Shown in pieces: positions 30,658 to 38,575 of a stretch of 47,160 bases of DNA. Within the stretch, counting starts at the first letter, position 1; each line of letters starts with the position of its first letter. The translations under genes were made by a program, and so were the position numbers. The DNA comes from a virus. The notes under the pieces were generated by a model that made no database searches, was not told the origin of the DNA, and worked only from the letters and a program-made list of their open reading frames with translations. Location of the stretch: positions 1 through 47,160 of the IMG/VR virus record IMGVR_UViG_3300042887_001118; one strand, 5' to 3'.

Positions 30658-30735
30658 GTTTCGAAAATAGTTCAATAAAACAGCTCTAGATAGCCAGAAT
30701 TGTGTAGTTTTACCTATAATCAATAAATAAAAGTT

Positions 30736-31050
30736 ATGAAAGTTAGAATTTACATTAAAAATGCTCTTACGAAAGAGATCGTTACTGACCACGTTATCAC
30801 TGTCGAAGATTACGACAAAGAACTTATGTGGACAAACATGCAGTTAAATCATAAAGCATTGAGTGAATGTTTTCCAGACTGTCACGTTAATTTTGAATTC
30901 TTAGACAATCAAGATTTTATTGCAGGAGTACCTCACAATATGGAATTAGATCAAATTAAAATAGATAAAGGTGAAATGTCATGGCAAAGGTACATGAAAA
31001 AGTGGCACAACACAGACATAGAATATTCAGTAATGCCTTCATTAAATTAA
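30736..31050 (+). CDS. Hypothetical accessory protein
   Basis: The 104-residue protein begins with beta strands (VRIYIKNALTKEIVTDHVITV) and continues with acidic and aromatic segments (DCHVNFEFLDNQDF, MSWQRYMKKWHN). The start is preceded by ATAAAAGTT, the strong form of the start motif. It is the first gene downstream of the 228-bp regulatory gap, so it probably leads an accessory operon. No family recognised. Confidence 0.65.
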   Translation: MKVRIYIKNALTKEIVTDHVITVEDYDKELMWTNMQLNHKALSECFPDCHVNFEFLDNQDFIAGVPHNMELDQIKIDKGEMSWQRYMKKWHNTDIEYSVMPSLN

Positions 31051-31055
31051 TTAAT

Positions 31056-31157
31056 ATGATATCAGTAATACTATTCCTATCAATTGTGTATATCGGTCAC
31101 ACATTAAACTTAACCGACACAGACATTAAATTCACAGACATTAAAACAAAAAAATAA
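31056..31157 (+). CDS. Short membrane peptide
   Basis: The 33-residue reading frame encodes a hydrophobic helix (MISVILFLSIVYIGHT) followed by a polar Thr/Asp/Lys tail. It sits 5 nt after the previous gene and 3 nt before the next, filling the gap exactly. Such leader-like membrane peptides occur often in phages. Real but of unknown function. Confidence 0.45.
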   Translation: MISVILFLSIVYIGHTLNLTDTDIKFTDIKTKK

Positions 31158-31160
31158 GTT

Positions 31161-32360
31161 ATGATAAAGAAAAGTTACAAAGACATGAACGGTACTTCAT
31201 TTCACGGTGCCACAATCAGTGCTTCATTAGCAGATCTAATGGATATTTTAGGTGCAACACACGGTATCGGAGAAGTAAACGATAAAGTACAAAATTCGTG
31301 GGACTTAGAGTTAGAAGACGGTACTATATTTACTGTATACGATTGGAAAGAATATCGTCGTTATACGGATAAAGAAACAATCGAGTGGCACATTGGAGGT
31401 AGATCTCAAAAAGATACATTCGTAGCTCAAGACGCTTTAGTAGAAGCATTAGCTACTATCGATATTAATAAAGAAAATAAAACTAACAATATGAACAGCA
31501 AACAAAATTTATTCCAATCTGTAAAGTCCTTTATTAATTCTAAAAATGTAGGTGAGACATTCACTACTAAAGAATTTCATGAAGCAATGAAAGGTATTGA
31601 ATTTGTAACAGGTTGGAAGAAGTATAGTGGTGGCGAATTTTATCGTAGCAATACATATCGTACTTACTTAAGACACTTAGGATTTGTAGAAAATCCTCAA
31701 CGCGGATTGTGGAGAGTATTATGTCATGTTCCAGCATGGTTAGATAGTGGTCATGTTAATTCTTATTTAGGTTATATGTACACAGTTGAACGTATTACTT
31801 GGACTTTAGATATGGCGACTAAAAAAGAAACAAACACTCCTAATGCTGATTGGAAAATTATTTACACACCATACAAAGGTATGACTAGAGAAGAGATCGT
31901 GGCTAAGATCAATGCTTATACACTTCATAATGGTATTGTTAAGACAGTTGAAGTACCTAAAGTAGAAGAGAAAGATGCTTTAGCTGAGTATAAAAATGCG
32001 ACTGCAAAGTTAGCTAAAGACTTAGCATCTGAAATTATCGGTGATGGCAAATCTCCTAATGTGTGGTTCGTTACTCAGTCACCATACTTTATGAAGTACA
32101 AAGATGGGTACGGAGAATCATTCTTATTAGATGGATTTGATGCATCAGAATATAGTGTAATGTTTGGTCCTTTCTTTAGTTACAAAGATGCATGTGCTCA
32201 GTACGACGAAATAGAATTAGAAGCATACGATGGAGTTGGTACAGTAACTATAGAAGATCGTAAGATAGGTGTGGTTAAAGAAAAGTTCTTAGAAGAGAGA
32301 ATAACCGTAGACTATTCTTATAACGAAATTGACGAATCTAAATTTTATAACAATAAATAA
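31161..32360 (+). CDS. Three-domain phage accessory protein
   Basis: The 399-residue protein appears to fuse three modules. An N-terminal domain (about 1-105) has NGTSFHGATISASLADL, DGTIFTVYDWKEY and IEWHIGG. A central winged-helix-like region (about 115-205) has VGETFTTKEFHEAM and YRTYLRHLGFVE. A C-terminal domain (about 285-399) has GPFFSYKDACAQYDEIEL and DGVGTVTIEDRKIGV. Similar blocks occur separately in other phages, from memory, so this may be a fusion. The winged helix suggests nucleic-acid binding. Function is unknown. Confidence 0.65.
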   Translation: MIKKSYKDMNGTSFHGATISASLADLMDILGATHGIGEVNDKVQNSWDLELEDGTIFTVYDWKEYRRYTDKETIEWHIGGRSQKDTFVAQDALVEALATIDINKENKTNNMNSKQNLFQSVKSFINSKNVGETFTTKEFHEAMKGIEFVTGWKKYSGGEFYRSNTYRTYLRHLGFVENPQRGLWRVLCHVPAWLDSGHVNSYLGYMYTVERITWTLDMATKKETNTPNADWKIIYTPYKGMTREEIVAKINAYTLHNGIVKTVEVPKVEEKDALAEYKNATAKLAKDLASEIIGDGKSPNVWFVTQSPYFMKYKDGYGESFLLDGFDASEYSVMFGPFFSYKDACAQYDEIELEAYDGVGTVTIEDRKIGVVKEKFLEERITVDYSYNEIDESKFYNNK

Positions 32361-32367
32361 TTTAATT

Positions 32368-32568
32368 ATGTTACACGAATACACTAGAGCTGAATTAGAC
32401 AGCATGGAAACAATCGAACAAGCATGGGACGGTGATGAGTTAAAAATCGAAACCGACACTTATAAAGTTTGGTTAGTACTACGAGAGAATAGACCATACA
32501 ATGGTGACTACGTAGTAGAAACATTAGTAAATGGAGGATGGGAACAGGTGTCTTATTACTTTAATTAA
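32368..32568 (+). CDS. Small acidic hypothetical protein
   Basis: The 66-residue protein starts at ATG 32368 after TTTAATT; an earlier in-frame ATG at 32329 lies inside the previous gene and is less likely. It contains an acidic helix (RAELDSMETIEQAWDGDEL) and a small beta sheet (YKVWLVLRENRPYNGDYVV). Function unknown. Confidence 0.6.
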   Translation: MLHEYTRAELDSMETIEQAWDGDELKIETDTYKVWLVLRENRPYNGDYVVETLVNGGWEQVSYYFN

Positions 32569-32582
32569 TAAAAAATATAAAC

Positions 32583-32858
32583 ATGACTCAATCACAATTA
32601 AACAAATTGACTTTATTAGAATTATCAAAATTAAATAGAATGGTAGTAGATACCATTAAAGCAAAAAAGAAAACCGATTCAAAAGAAAAGCGTAAAGCAT
32701 TCAGTATCGGTGATAAGGTAATAGTAGAACACAAGAAGACAAGTGGTAAAGTATTCATCATAAAGGATATCAGATTGACTAAAGCTACCGTACACGAAGT
32801 AGATGGATTTGGTAGATACGATGTGCCTTTGACAATGATAGGACCATACTGCTATTAA
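32583..32858 (+). CDS. Small hypothetical protein with beta-barrel-like C-terminus
   Basis: The 91-residue product has a helical N-terminus with Leu/Lys repeats (NKLTLLELSKLNRMVVDTIK) and an SH3/KOW-like C-terminal half (FSIGDKVIVEHKKTSGKVFI, VHEVDGFGRYDVP). Small KOW-like domains often bind RNA or proteins. It is one of a run of small accessory genes. Confidence 0.6.
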   Translation: MTQSQLNKLTLLELSKLNRMVVDTIKAKKKTDSKEKRKAFSIGDKVIVEHKKTSGKVFIIKDIRLTKATVHEVDGFGRYDVPLTMIGPYCY

Positions 32859-32875
32859 TAATTAAAAACAAACTT

Positions 32876-33142
32876 ATGTATATAGACAACTTAACAGGTA
32901 TAGAATTTACCTTTAGAACTGAAGATCAATACGAAAATGCCCGCTTCGGTGGATACATAGAGAATTATAAGATCGCTAGAGTAGAAGTAACCTACGACGA
33001 TGGATCTAGAATAGATGCGCCGTACCACTCATTCGAAGAATTCCAAAAATGTGTTAAGCAAATGTGGGATGCTAAAAACGTAGTAAGCGTGTTACCATAT
33101 CAAGCTGATCACTATTATGATATACAAGAATATGCAGAATAA
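32876..33142 (+). CDS. Small hypothetical protein
   Basis: The 88-residue protein is rich in aromatic and acidic residues (GIEFTFRTEDQYENARFGG, YHSFEEFQKCVKQMWDAK). It looks like an alpha/beta fold with a terminal amphipathic helix. A short A/T-rich gap precedes the next gene. No function is recognised. Confidence 0.6.
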   Translation: MYIDNLTGIEFTFRTEDQYENARFGGYIENYKIARVEVTYDDGSRIDAPYHSFEEFQKCVKQMWDAKNVVSVLPYQADHYYDIQEYAE

Positions 33143-33158
33143 TTTAAAAAACAATAAT

Positions 33159-33356
33159 ATGATACAAGATATAGAAAAAGAAATGCAGTTAATACAAGAC
33201 AGAGAAAAAACAATGGCCAATCCAGAATTCCAAGCTTGGATGAAGGAACTAAATGTATCTCAATCTTACGAAGACAGATCAACCAAGATAAACGCGTACG
33301 ATCTACAGATGCAGTACAATACTAAAATGTATTCTAAACTAAACTTTAACGTATAA
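33159..33356 (+). CDS. Small helical hypothetical protein
   Basis: ATG 33159 follows ACAATAAT and gives 65 residues; the in-frame ATG at 33117 lies inside the previous gene. The product is helical and polar (MIQDIEKEMQLIQDREKTM) with Gln- and Tyr-rich ends. It ends 3 nt before the first HExxH gene. Confidence 0.55.
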   Translation: MIQDIEKEMQLIQDREKTMANPEFQAWMKELNVSQSYEDRSTKINAYDLQMQYNTKMYSKLNFNV

Positions 33357-33359
33357 GAT

Positions 33360-33965
33360 ATGAGATTAAGCAAGAACGATAAGACATTTATTGAGATAGT
33401 AAAAAATGGTTGTAAGAAACACAAAGTATCGTGTAAGCTTAAAGAAGTTAAGTATCTAAAACCAATTCCATCTGTAAGATGCACTGGATATTTTGACGAC
33501 GAAGGCCGAACATTACAAGTAGCGATGAAGCAGAAAGATTCGTTTGAAATACTAGTACACGAATACGGTCATCTCACACAGTGGATAGATAAAGTACCTG
33601 TGTATACGAAAGCAAACAAATATCTATTTGCAGTAGACGCGTGGATATCTGGTGAAAAACTATCCGATGCTATGGTAGATGCGGCGATTCAAGGAGTTGT
33701 AGACTTAGAACTTGATAACGAGAAACGATCTGTTAAATTGATAGGTAAATATAACTTAAGCATTGACAAAGAAAGTTATGTCAAAAAAGCAAATGCTTAT
33801 TTATATTTTTACCACTGGATGAGGAAGACTAGAAGATGGTGCAGTCCAAACAATCCTCCTTACAGAAACAAGAATATAGTTGCTGCGATGCCAACCACAT
33901 TCAGAGGCAAGTATGATAAGTTACCAAAGAGATTTGAAAAACTATTTGAACAAGAAAATATATAA
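33360..33965 (+). CDS. HEYGH-motif putative zinc metalloprotein (first of three)
   Basis: The 201-residue protein has the zinc-binding motif HEYGH at about residues 67-71 (FEILVHEYGHLTQW) within a helix, as in gluzincin-type peptidases. A downstream helix contains SYVKKANAYLYFYHWM, which may supply the third ligand or support the fold. No signal peptide is seen, so action in the host cytoplasm or in the virion is expected. Two more HExxH genes follow within 1.4 kb. Protease activity is not proven. Confidence 0.65.
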   Translation: MRLSKNDKTFIEIVKNGCKKHKVSCKLKEVKYLKPIPSVRCTGYFDDEGRTLQVAMKQKDSFEILVHEYGHLTQWIDKVPVYTKANKYLFAVDAWISGEKLSDAMVDAAIQGVVDLELDNEKRSVKLIGKYNLSIDKESYVKKANAYLYFYHWMRKTRRWCSPNNPPYRNKNIVAAMPTTFRGKYDKLPKRFEKLFEQENI

Positions 33966-33968
33966 GAC

Positions 33969-34637
33969 ATGAAAATAGAATATAAAATACAAGAGATTAA
34001 ACCGAAGGTATTTGCCGTGATAGTACCAGACAGATACCACAGAGCAATGTTATTCATGAGAGTACAAGAGTACTACGAATCTCCTAACCCTAAATTCAGA
34101 GGTAAGAAGAACTTTAATATATGGGAATACATAGAGTGGTACAGTAGAAAACATGGAGATAGTTTCACCTATGCATCAGATTGGGTAGGTTTTAACTTTC
34201 CTTTAGAAGTAGCTTTAAAGTGTTATGATACTTTGGAAGATATGTACACTCCTTATGACGAGATTATGAATAAGATTGTGTGGGATATATATGAAATGAA
34301 CAAAGATTCTGGTAAAGCTTATATCATTGGAGTAGCTGATTTGATATCTACTACGTTTCAACACGAATTATGTCATGCATATTATCATATCAATAAGAAG
34401 TATAAGAAAGAGGTTGACGCTATCACTAAAGAGATAGACCCTAAAATATATAAAAAAATGTGTAAGAACTTAACAGATATGGGATACACAGAGCAGGTAT
34501 TCAATGATGAGATTCAAGCTTACACATGCATAGATTCAGATTATTTTGAATTCAATTTCAAGATACCAGAAACCAAATTAGAAAAACTATCAAAGAAGTA
34601 TAAAGTCATATATGAAAAATACATTAACCAAAAATAA
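33969..34637 (+). CDS. HELCH-motif putative zinc metalloprotein (second of three)
   Basis: The 222-residue protein has HELCHAYYH at about 132-140 within a helix preceded by ADLISTTFQ, followed by an acidic region with NDEIQAYTC that could hold a third zinc ligand. It lacks a signal peptide and has no other recognised domain. The motif position differs from its neighbours, so the three proteins are probably not simple duplicates. Its 3' end overlaps a small gene by 26 nt. Confidence 0.65.
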   Translation: MKIEYKIQEIKPKVFAVIVPDRYHRAMLFMRVQEYYESPNPKFRGKKNFNIWEYIEWYSRKHGDSFTYASDWVGFNFPLEVALKCYDTLEDMYTPYDEIMNKIVWDIYEMNKDSGKAYIIGVADLISTTFQHELCHAYYHINKKYKKEVDAITKEIDPKIYKKMCKNLTDMGYTEQVFNDEIQAYTCIDSDYFEFNFKIPETKLEKLSKKYKVIYEKYINQK

Positions 34638-34734
34638 AGATAAAGAGAAGCAGAGACTTAAGAAGTATGAAAAGGCAAAGAAAGAAGCCATAGCAAATTT
34701 AACAAAGACAGAAAGAAAAGCGTTAGGATTATGA
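34612..34734 (+). CDS. Short highly charged helical protein
   Basis: The 40-residue reading frame is almost entirely Lys, Glu, Ala and Arg (KNKDKEKQRLKKYEKAKKEA), predicted as one long helix. It starts inside the previous gene and ends in an ATGA overlap with the next, a typical coupled arrangement. Function unknown; nucleic-acid or protein binding is possible. Confidence 0.5.
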   Translation: MKNTLTKNKDKEKQRLKKYEKAKKEAIANLTKTERKALGL

Positions 34735-35126
34735 GAAAGGAAAAGAACTACGTAACTAGAGCCACCGCACAGAAGATATTGGATTGGTGTTACTTCACAT
34801 ACGGTAGATCCAAGATAAATGGTCCGTATCCAGCTCTTGAGTTCAGAAAGCCTGATTATATTTCAGGCGACGACTACGGATACTACGACGAGATAGATCA
34901 AACCATATTTGTAAACAGAGAAATTCACCATACTTTAGAGGAACTTGTTAAGACAATTATCCACGAGTACTGGCACTACGTTAGTCACTCTATGCATGAG
35001 TATCAGATATTGGCCAAATGGTTGACTTCTGACAAGAACCCAATGGAGAAGGATGCCATCAGAATAGAGAGAAGAGACTACAAAAAATGTCTGAGATACT
35101 TAAAAAAGGAATACGATATTGGTTAA
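34731..35126 (+). CDS. HEYWH-motif putative zinc metalloprotein (third of three)
   Basis: The 131-residue protein contains HEYWHYVSHSMHEYQ at about residues 78-92, with a hydrophobic lead-in (LVKTIIHEYWHY) like SprT/minimal gluzincin peptidases. Further His residues follow within 12 residues. It is short for an enzyme and may be a regulatory or inhibitor-type fold. It overlaps the following gene by 40 nt. Confidence 0.65.
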   Translation: MRKEKNYVTRATAQKILDWCYFTYGRSKINGPYPALEFRKPDYISGDDYGYYDEIDQTIFVNREIHHTLEELVKTIIHEYWHYVSHSMHEYQILAKWLTSDKNPMEKDAIRIERRDYKKCLRYLKKEYDIG

Positions 35127-35365
35127 CCTCAAATATTTATGTTCAGGATATGCTGATTCACGACACACTAGATAAAATAGCGGAAGAGACACAGATTCCA
35201 ACCGAGATACATGAATACCTACATGTAAATAGTAGAGAAGTATGGGTTGAGACGATGGTTGGACTAATAGATACAGGTCAGATCAAAGCCTCAGCAAGAC
35301 AAATTAAGGTTTTAGCAGACAACTGGGAAGATTTGTTGTGTAGGAAGTATTCAAATTTAAACTAA
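35087..35365 (+). CDS. Small hypothetical protein
   Basis: The 92-residue product is mostly helical (MLIHDTLDKIAEETQIP, EVWVETMVGLIDTGQIKAS) with an acidic end. Its start lies in the 3' part of the previous gene in another frame, giving a 40-nt overlap. A shorter start at a downstream Met is possible. No family recognised. Confidence 0.5.
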   Translation: MSEILKKGIRYWLTSNIYVQDMLIHDTLDKIAEETQIPTEIHEYLHVNSREVWVETMVGLIDTGQIKASARQIKVLADNWEDLLCRKYSNLN

Positions 35366-35369
35366 GATA

Positions 35370-35663
35370 ATGACGATTTTACAGGCAACGGTTGATAGTA
35401 GTAGTATAGGTTCGGCTTTCATGCAATACGGTATATTGGGTGTATTAGCATTCTTATTAGGTTACTTTGCCTGGCAACAGTACTTAAGACTTGTTAAGAA
35501 AAACGACCAACTAGAAGAAAAGATAGACAAGCTACAAGAGCAGATGTTGAAGATACTCGTAGAAGAGAGAGACAGACTGGATACCTTGATAAGAGATAAC
35601 ACAGCCGCTCTACAAGAACTTCAGAAGACTATATACAAATACATGGTTAAAAGCAAGGACTAA
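35370..35663 (+). CDS. Membrane protein with coiled coil, holin-like
   Basis: The 97-residue protein has an N-terminal membrane helix (about 14-31, MQYGILGVLAFLLGYFAW) followed by a long heptad-type coiled coil (KNDQLEEKIDKLQEQMLKIL). This layout resembles BhlA-type holins and other phage membrane scaffolds. It overlaps the next gene by 1 nt. It could be part of a lysis module with the two-helix protein at 1160, but position does not prove this. Confidence 0.6.
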   Translation: MTILQATVDSSSIGSAFMQYGILGVLAFLLGYFAWQQYLRLVKKNDQLEEKIDKLQEQMLKILVEERDRLDTLIRDNTAALQELQKTIYKYMVKSKD

Positions 35664-35974
35664 TGGAAACTAAAAGATCAGCGCTAACAAAAATGGGAGA
35701 TACACTAATCAAAGCATTTGAATTGGCAGAATCTTTTAAGAACAGACAGAAAAACAAAGAGTTACCTTACGATCAAAAGTTAATGCTATTGAAAGAAGCT
35801 TTATCAACAGAATACAAACAGTGTATTGAAGGTTCTAGAATATCAGGTTTATTTGCAGCTAAGAGACAAGTGGTAGAGAAGCACATACAATTTATAAAGA
35901 CAGTACAGAATAAAAAGATTTTAAACGAAGACGAAAAACAAATCATAGACACACTCATCTCAAAATACACATAA
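35663..35974 (+). CDS. Small helical hypothetical protein
   Basis: The 103-residue product is helical with Lys/Glu-rich segments (KMGDTLIKAFELAESFKNRQ, KILNEDEKQIIDTLIS). It overlaps the previous stop by one base. Function unknown. Confidence 0.55.
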   Translation: METKRSALTKMGDTLIKAFELAESFKNRQKNKELPYDQKLMLLKEALSTEYKQCIEGSRISGLFAAKRQVVEKHIQFIKTVQNKKILNEDEKQIIDTLISKYT

Positions 35975-35991
35975 ACTCCCATCTAAAGGTT

Positions 35992-36192
35992 ATGAAACAA
36001 TTGTTTACAAAAAGGTTTGCTAAGAAGATCACTATTAAACCGTGCAGCTCAGATCAAATTGGTTGCGACTATCACATGGATCTATTCGGTAAGGCATGCT
36101 CATCGTGCCCATATCAGCCATCTAATAAGACCAAATTCTTTACTTTCGCAGCTCCCAAGTCTGCTCCATTGGTCCAAAAACAAAAAGCTTAG
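35992..36192 (+). CDS. Small Cys-containing hypothetical protein
   Basis: The 66-residue protein begins with a basic stretch (KQLFTKRFAKKITIKPC) and has several Cys residues (CSSDQIGC, CSSCPYQP) that may bind metal or form disulfides. It starts after AAAGGTT. It is the last gene before a 243-bp gap that contains repeats and hairpins. Confidence 0.55.
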   Translation: MKQLFTKRFAKKITIKPCSSDQIGCDYHMDLFGKACSSCPYQPSNKTKFFTFAAPKSAPLVQKQKA

Positions 36193-36258
36193 TATATTAT
36201 AGCCATTTGGTACAAAGCGTGCCAAAAGAGCCCAAAATAGGCCCTTGGGAGAGCATTG

Positions 36259-36275
36259 GAAACCAATCAGTTATG
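36259..36275 (-). repeat. Minus-strand copy of the AACTGATTGGTT site
   Basis: On the minus strand this reads CATAACTGATTGGTTTC, matching the core of the sites at 30549 and 30631. It lies 19 nt upstream of the plus-strand copy at 36295, giving an inverted pair in the gap 36193-36435. Two such sites in opposite orientation fit an operator that binds a dimeric regulator. Confidence 0.5.
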
Positions 36276-36294
36276 CATGTTAAAAAAGAATATC

Positions 36295-36321
36295 CATAAC
36301 GCGTTGGTTCTCTATGAAGAA
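36295..36321 (+). repeat. 27-bp intergenic repeat, copy 2
   Basis: The copy starts CATAACGCGTTGGTTCTC and matches 30631-30657 at 23 of 27 positions. It lies 114 bp upstream of the gene at 36436, which has an ATAAAAGTT start context like the gene after copy 1. The remaining gap holds a CAGAG/CTCTG stem and a GATGCT/AGCATC hairpin near the transcript start. Confidence 0.65.
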
Positions 36322-36435
36322 TTTTTAAGATACTTGATAAATAATTTTTTTGTTTCAGAGGATAGTAGTACTTTTACTCTGATGCTGACAAATAAAGCAT
36401 CATATATATAAATTTTTTAATATTAAATAAAAGTT

Positions 36436-37359
36436 ATGAATACACTACAAACTACGTTGACCGCGTTACAGTCACAATTGGAATCTCAAAAAGAAGCATC
36501 TAAGTATTACTACGACAATGTCTTCACTAAAGAAGTTGCTACATTAGAAGCAAGCATCGTTGAATGGTTTTACAAATTTACTGGTGAAACTTATATAATT
36601 AAGATGCAAAGCGGCGGTGAGCAGTTACAGATATTTTCATCTGAAGAAGACGTAAAAGATATGTGGCACCACAACGCTATCACCATACATTACTACTCTA
36701 GGTACAAAGAAGAGGCTAAAGCAAAATTAAGTTTCTATTCTAAAGAAGTAGAGTATAGCGATACTAAAACTATTGCTTACTTAAAAACTTTAGGTATGGT
36801 TGCAGTTTTGTTACCTCAAATTAATTTTATGATGCCTACGTGGTTAGCTGAGTATCAACAGTACGCACAAAAACGTTACGCTACATTCGAGCAACCAATA
36901 TCTCACACTGAATTTGCTATACGTAAAACAGAGGCTCAGATATTAGAAGAAGGTTTAGCTTCTTACAAGCAAGCTGGATTCAAGCACACTATATCTTCTA
37001 GTACCGTATGCGAAAGACAATATAACATTCCTTATGATGAAAAAGGCGCATACGAATTAAATATAAAACCTCAGTATTTTGATCTACAAACAGGTAGAAG
37101 TAGATACGATCATGTACGTGTGTATGCATTCGAAGTTGTAGGTCACGTTAAAAACGGTAAAGTCGAGATGAACATAAAGACTACTGCGGTAGAAGACGGA
37201 TCATTCAGTCCTATAGTTGTTACTAAAGCAAGATTCGACGACTTCATTGCGATTGTATACAATTGGGAGAACTTTGATAGTATTAAATACAATGACAAGC
37301 AAACTCAAAGGTATCTTGATCACATGAGTAAATTTACTACTGTAGTAGAAGTAGCTTAA
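36436..37359 (+). CDS. Large accessory protein with N-terminal coiled coil
   Basis: The 307-residue protein begins with a coiled coil (LTALQSQLESQKEASKYYY). A mixed alpha/beta body follows with IEWFYKFTGETYIIKM-like and QYFDLQTGRSRYDHVRVYA segments, and an acidic C-terminus. No enzymatic motif was recognised. It is the first gene after the repeat-bearing gap and probably starts a new transcription unit. Confidence 0.6.
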   Translation: MNTLQTTLTALQSQLESQKEASKYYYDNVFTKEVATLEASIVEWFYKFTGETYIIKMQSGGEQLQIFSSEEDVKDMWHHNAITIHYYSRYKEEAKAKLSFYSKEVEYSDTKTIAYLKTLGMVAVLLPQINFMMPTWLAEYQQYAQKRYATFEQPISHTEFAIRKTEAQILEEGLASYKQAGFKHTISSSTVCERQYNIPYDEKGAYELNIKPQYFDLQTGRSRYDHVRVYAFEVVGHVKNGKVEMNIKTTAVEDGSFSPIVVTKARFDDFIAIVYNWENFDSIKYNDKQTQRYLDHMSKFTTVVEVA

Positions 37360-37382
37360 TTAATAACATAAAAATAAAGTAT

Positions 37383-37607
37383 ATGAAATTGTATGCAGTT
37401 ATCCTCACGACAGAGGACTATATAAACACGGTGATATTTGACAACGAAAAAGAAGCTGTAGACAGTTTCGATTGTATCGACTACAATGTCGTTGACGATT
37501 ACGATAACACATTTGCTGTAGTAGCAGAACTCGATGGATTAGGTAAGGAATTTGGTTTCGGAGCAAGAGGCGACTTTCATGGCGGAAGTATTATAAAACA
37601 AAAATAA
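37383..37607 (+). CDS. Small acidic hypothetical protein
   Basis: The 74-residue protein is acidic and Val/Asp-rich (YAVILTTEDYINTVIF, DYNVVDDYDNTFAVVAELD) with a Gly-rich end. Function unknown. It sits between the large 36436 gene and a small Cys-containing gene. Confidence 0.55.
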   Translation: MKLYAVILTTEDYINTVIFDNEKEAVDSFDCIDYNVVDDYDNTFAVVAELDGLGKEFGFGARGDFHGGSIIKQK

Positions 37608-37613
37608 AAGTTA

Positions 37614-37820
37614 ATGAATTATAAAGTGCATGTCTTTCAAAGTTTAGGCAATGGCAAGTTGCATCCATCTAGAACTCAGTGTGGTAGGCACCTACAAAGG
37701 AATAGTCGAGGCACATTTGTTACAAAGACTACATACTTTGTTGAACTACACAAAGAAGATCCAAAAAATGTGTGCGAAAAATGTTTAGAATGGTTATTAA
37801 ATAAAAATAAAATAAAATAA
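37614..37820 (+). CDS. Small zinc-finger-like protein
   Basis: The 68-residue protein has CGRHLQ and CEKCLEW Cys/His residues separated by a basic loop, a pattern of small zinc-binding phage proteins. The start follows AAAAGTTA. It ends 5 nt before a recognisable phage protein gene. Confidence 0.55.
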   Translation: MNYKVHVFQSLGNGKLHPSRTQCGRHLQRNSRGTFVTKTTYFVELHKEDPKNVCEKCLEWLLNKNKIK

Positions 37821-37825
37821 AAGTT

Positions 37826-38290
37826 ATGGGATTAGACATGTATTTGTACAAAAAAACATTCTTACACACAGGAGAATGGGTACGCGAAGATAAAAGATGC
37901 GAAGTAATAATCACAGAAGGTGGTAAGCCACATCCGTTCATCAATCCAAAAAAGATTGACTACATCGTAGAAGAAGTTGGATATTGGCGTAAAGCAAATC
38001 AGATCCATCAGTGGTTCGTAAAGAACATACAGAAAGGACAAGACGATTGTAGAGAGTACAGCGTAGACTACGAACAGTTGCGAGATCTGTTGAATGTATG
38101 CGAAGACGTATTAGACGATCATAGTAAAGCAGAGCAGTTATTACCAAGAAGCTCAGGCTTTTTCTTTGGAAGTACAGACTACGATGACTACTACTTCGAG
38201 CAAGTACAGAACACATACGATATCTTAATGAGTATTGTGTCAGCTGGAGATGCAGATACACAAGAGTACACATATCAATCAAGTTGGTAA
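37826..38290 (+). CDS. Conserved phage protein (MGLDMYLYKK family)
   Basis: The 154-residue protein begins MGLDMYLYKKTF and contains EEVGYWRKANQIHQWFV, CEDVLDD and GFFFGSTDYDDYYF, a combination that recurs in many phage genomes as a conserved protein of unknown function. The conserved aromatic and acidic residues suggest a ligand or protein pocket. Start context is AAAAGTT. It is a reliable phage marker. Confidence 0.75.
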   Translation: MGLDMYLYKKTFLHTGEWVREDKRCEVIITEGGKPHPFINPKKIDYIVEEVGYWRKANQIHQWFVKNIQKGQDDCREYSVDYEQLRDLLNVCEDVLDDHSKAEQLLPRSSGFFFGSTDYDDYYFEQVQNTYDILMSIVSAGDADTQEYTYQSSW

Positions 38291-38311
38291 CATTTAAAAT
38301 TAAAAACAGTT

Positions 38312-38572
38312 ATGAAAACATTCAATGATTTAGAGTTCAAAAATGATGAACTGCGTGGATTAAAAGCGGCTAGAATTATATTCGATAATAGCTATGGAGC
38401 AAGCGTAGTTACAGGACCTCACACATACGGAGGAGATCGAGGACTATATGAATTAGCAGTATTAGGTAGTGACGGTAGATTGACATACGATACACCAGTA
38501 ACTAGTGACGTAGAAGGTTATTTAACAGAAGAAGACGTAACAATATTATTAAAACAAATTCAAAATTTATAA
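38312..38572 (+). CDS. Small hypothetical protein
   Basis: The 86-residue product has an alpha/beta pattern (LRGLKAARIIFDNSYGAS, YGGDRGLYELAVLGSDG) and an acidic helical end. It is followed after 3 nt by another small gene, so the two are likely co-translated. No family recognised. Confidence 0.55.
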   Translation: MKTFNDLEFKNDELRGLKAARIIFDNSYGASVVTGPHTYGGDRGLYELAVLGSDGRLTYDTPVTSDVEGYLTEEDVTILLKQIQNL

Positions 38573-38575
38573 TTT

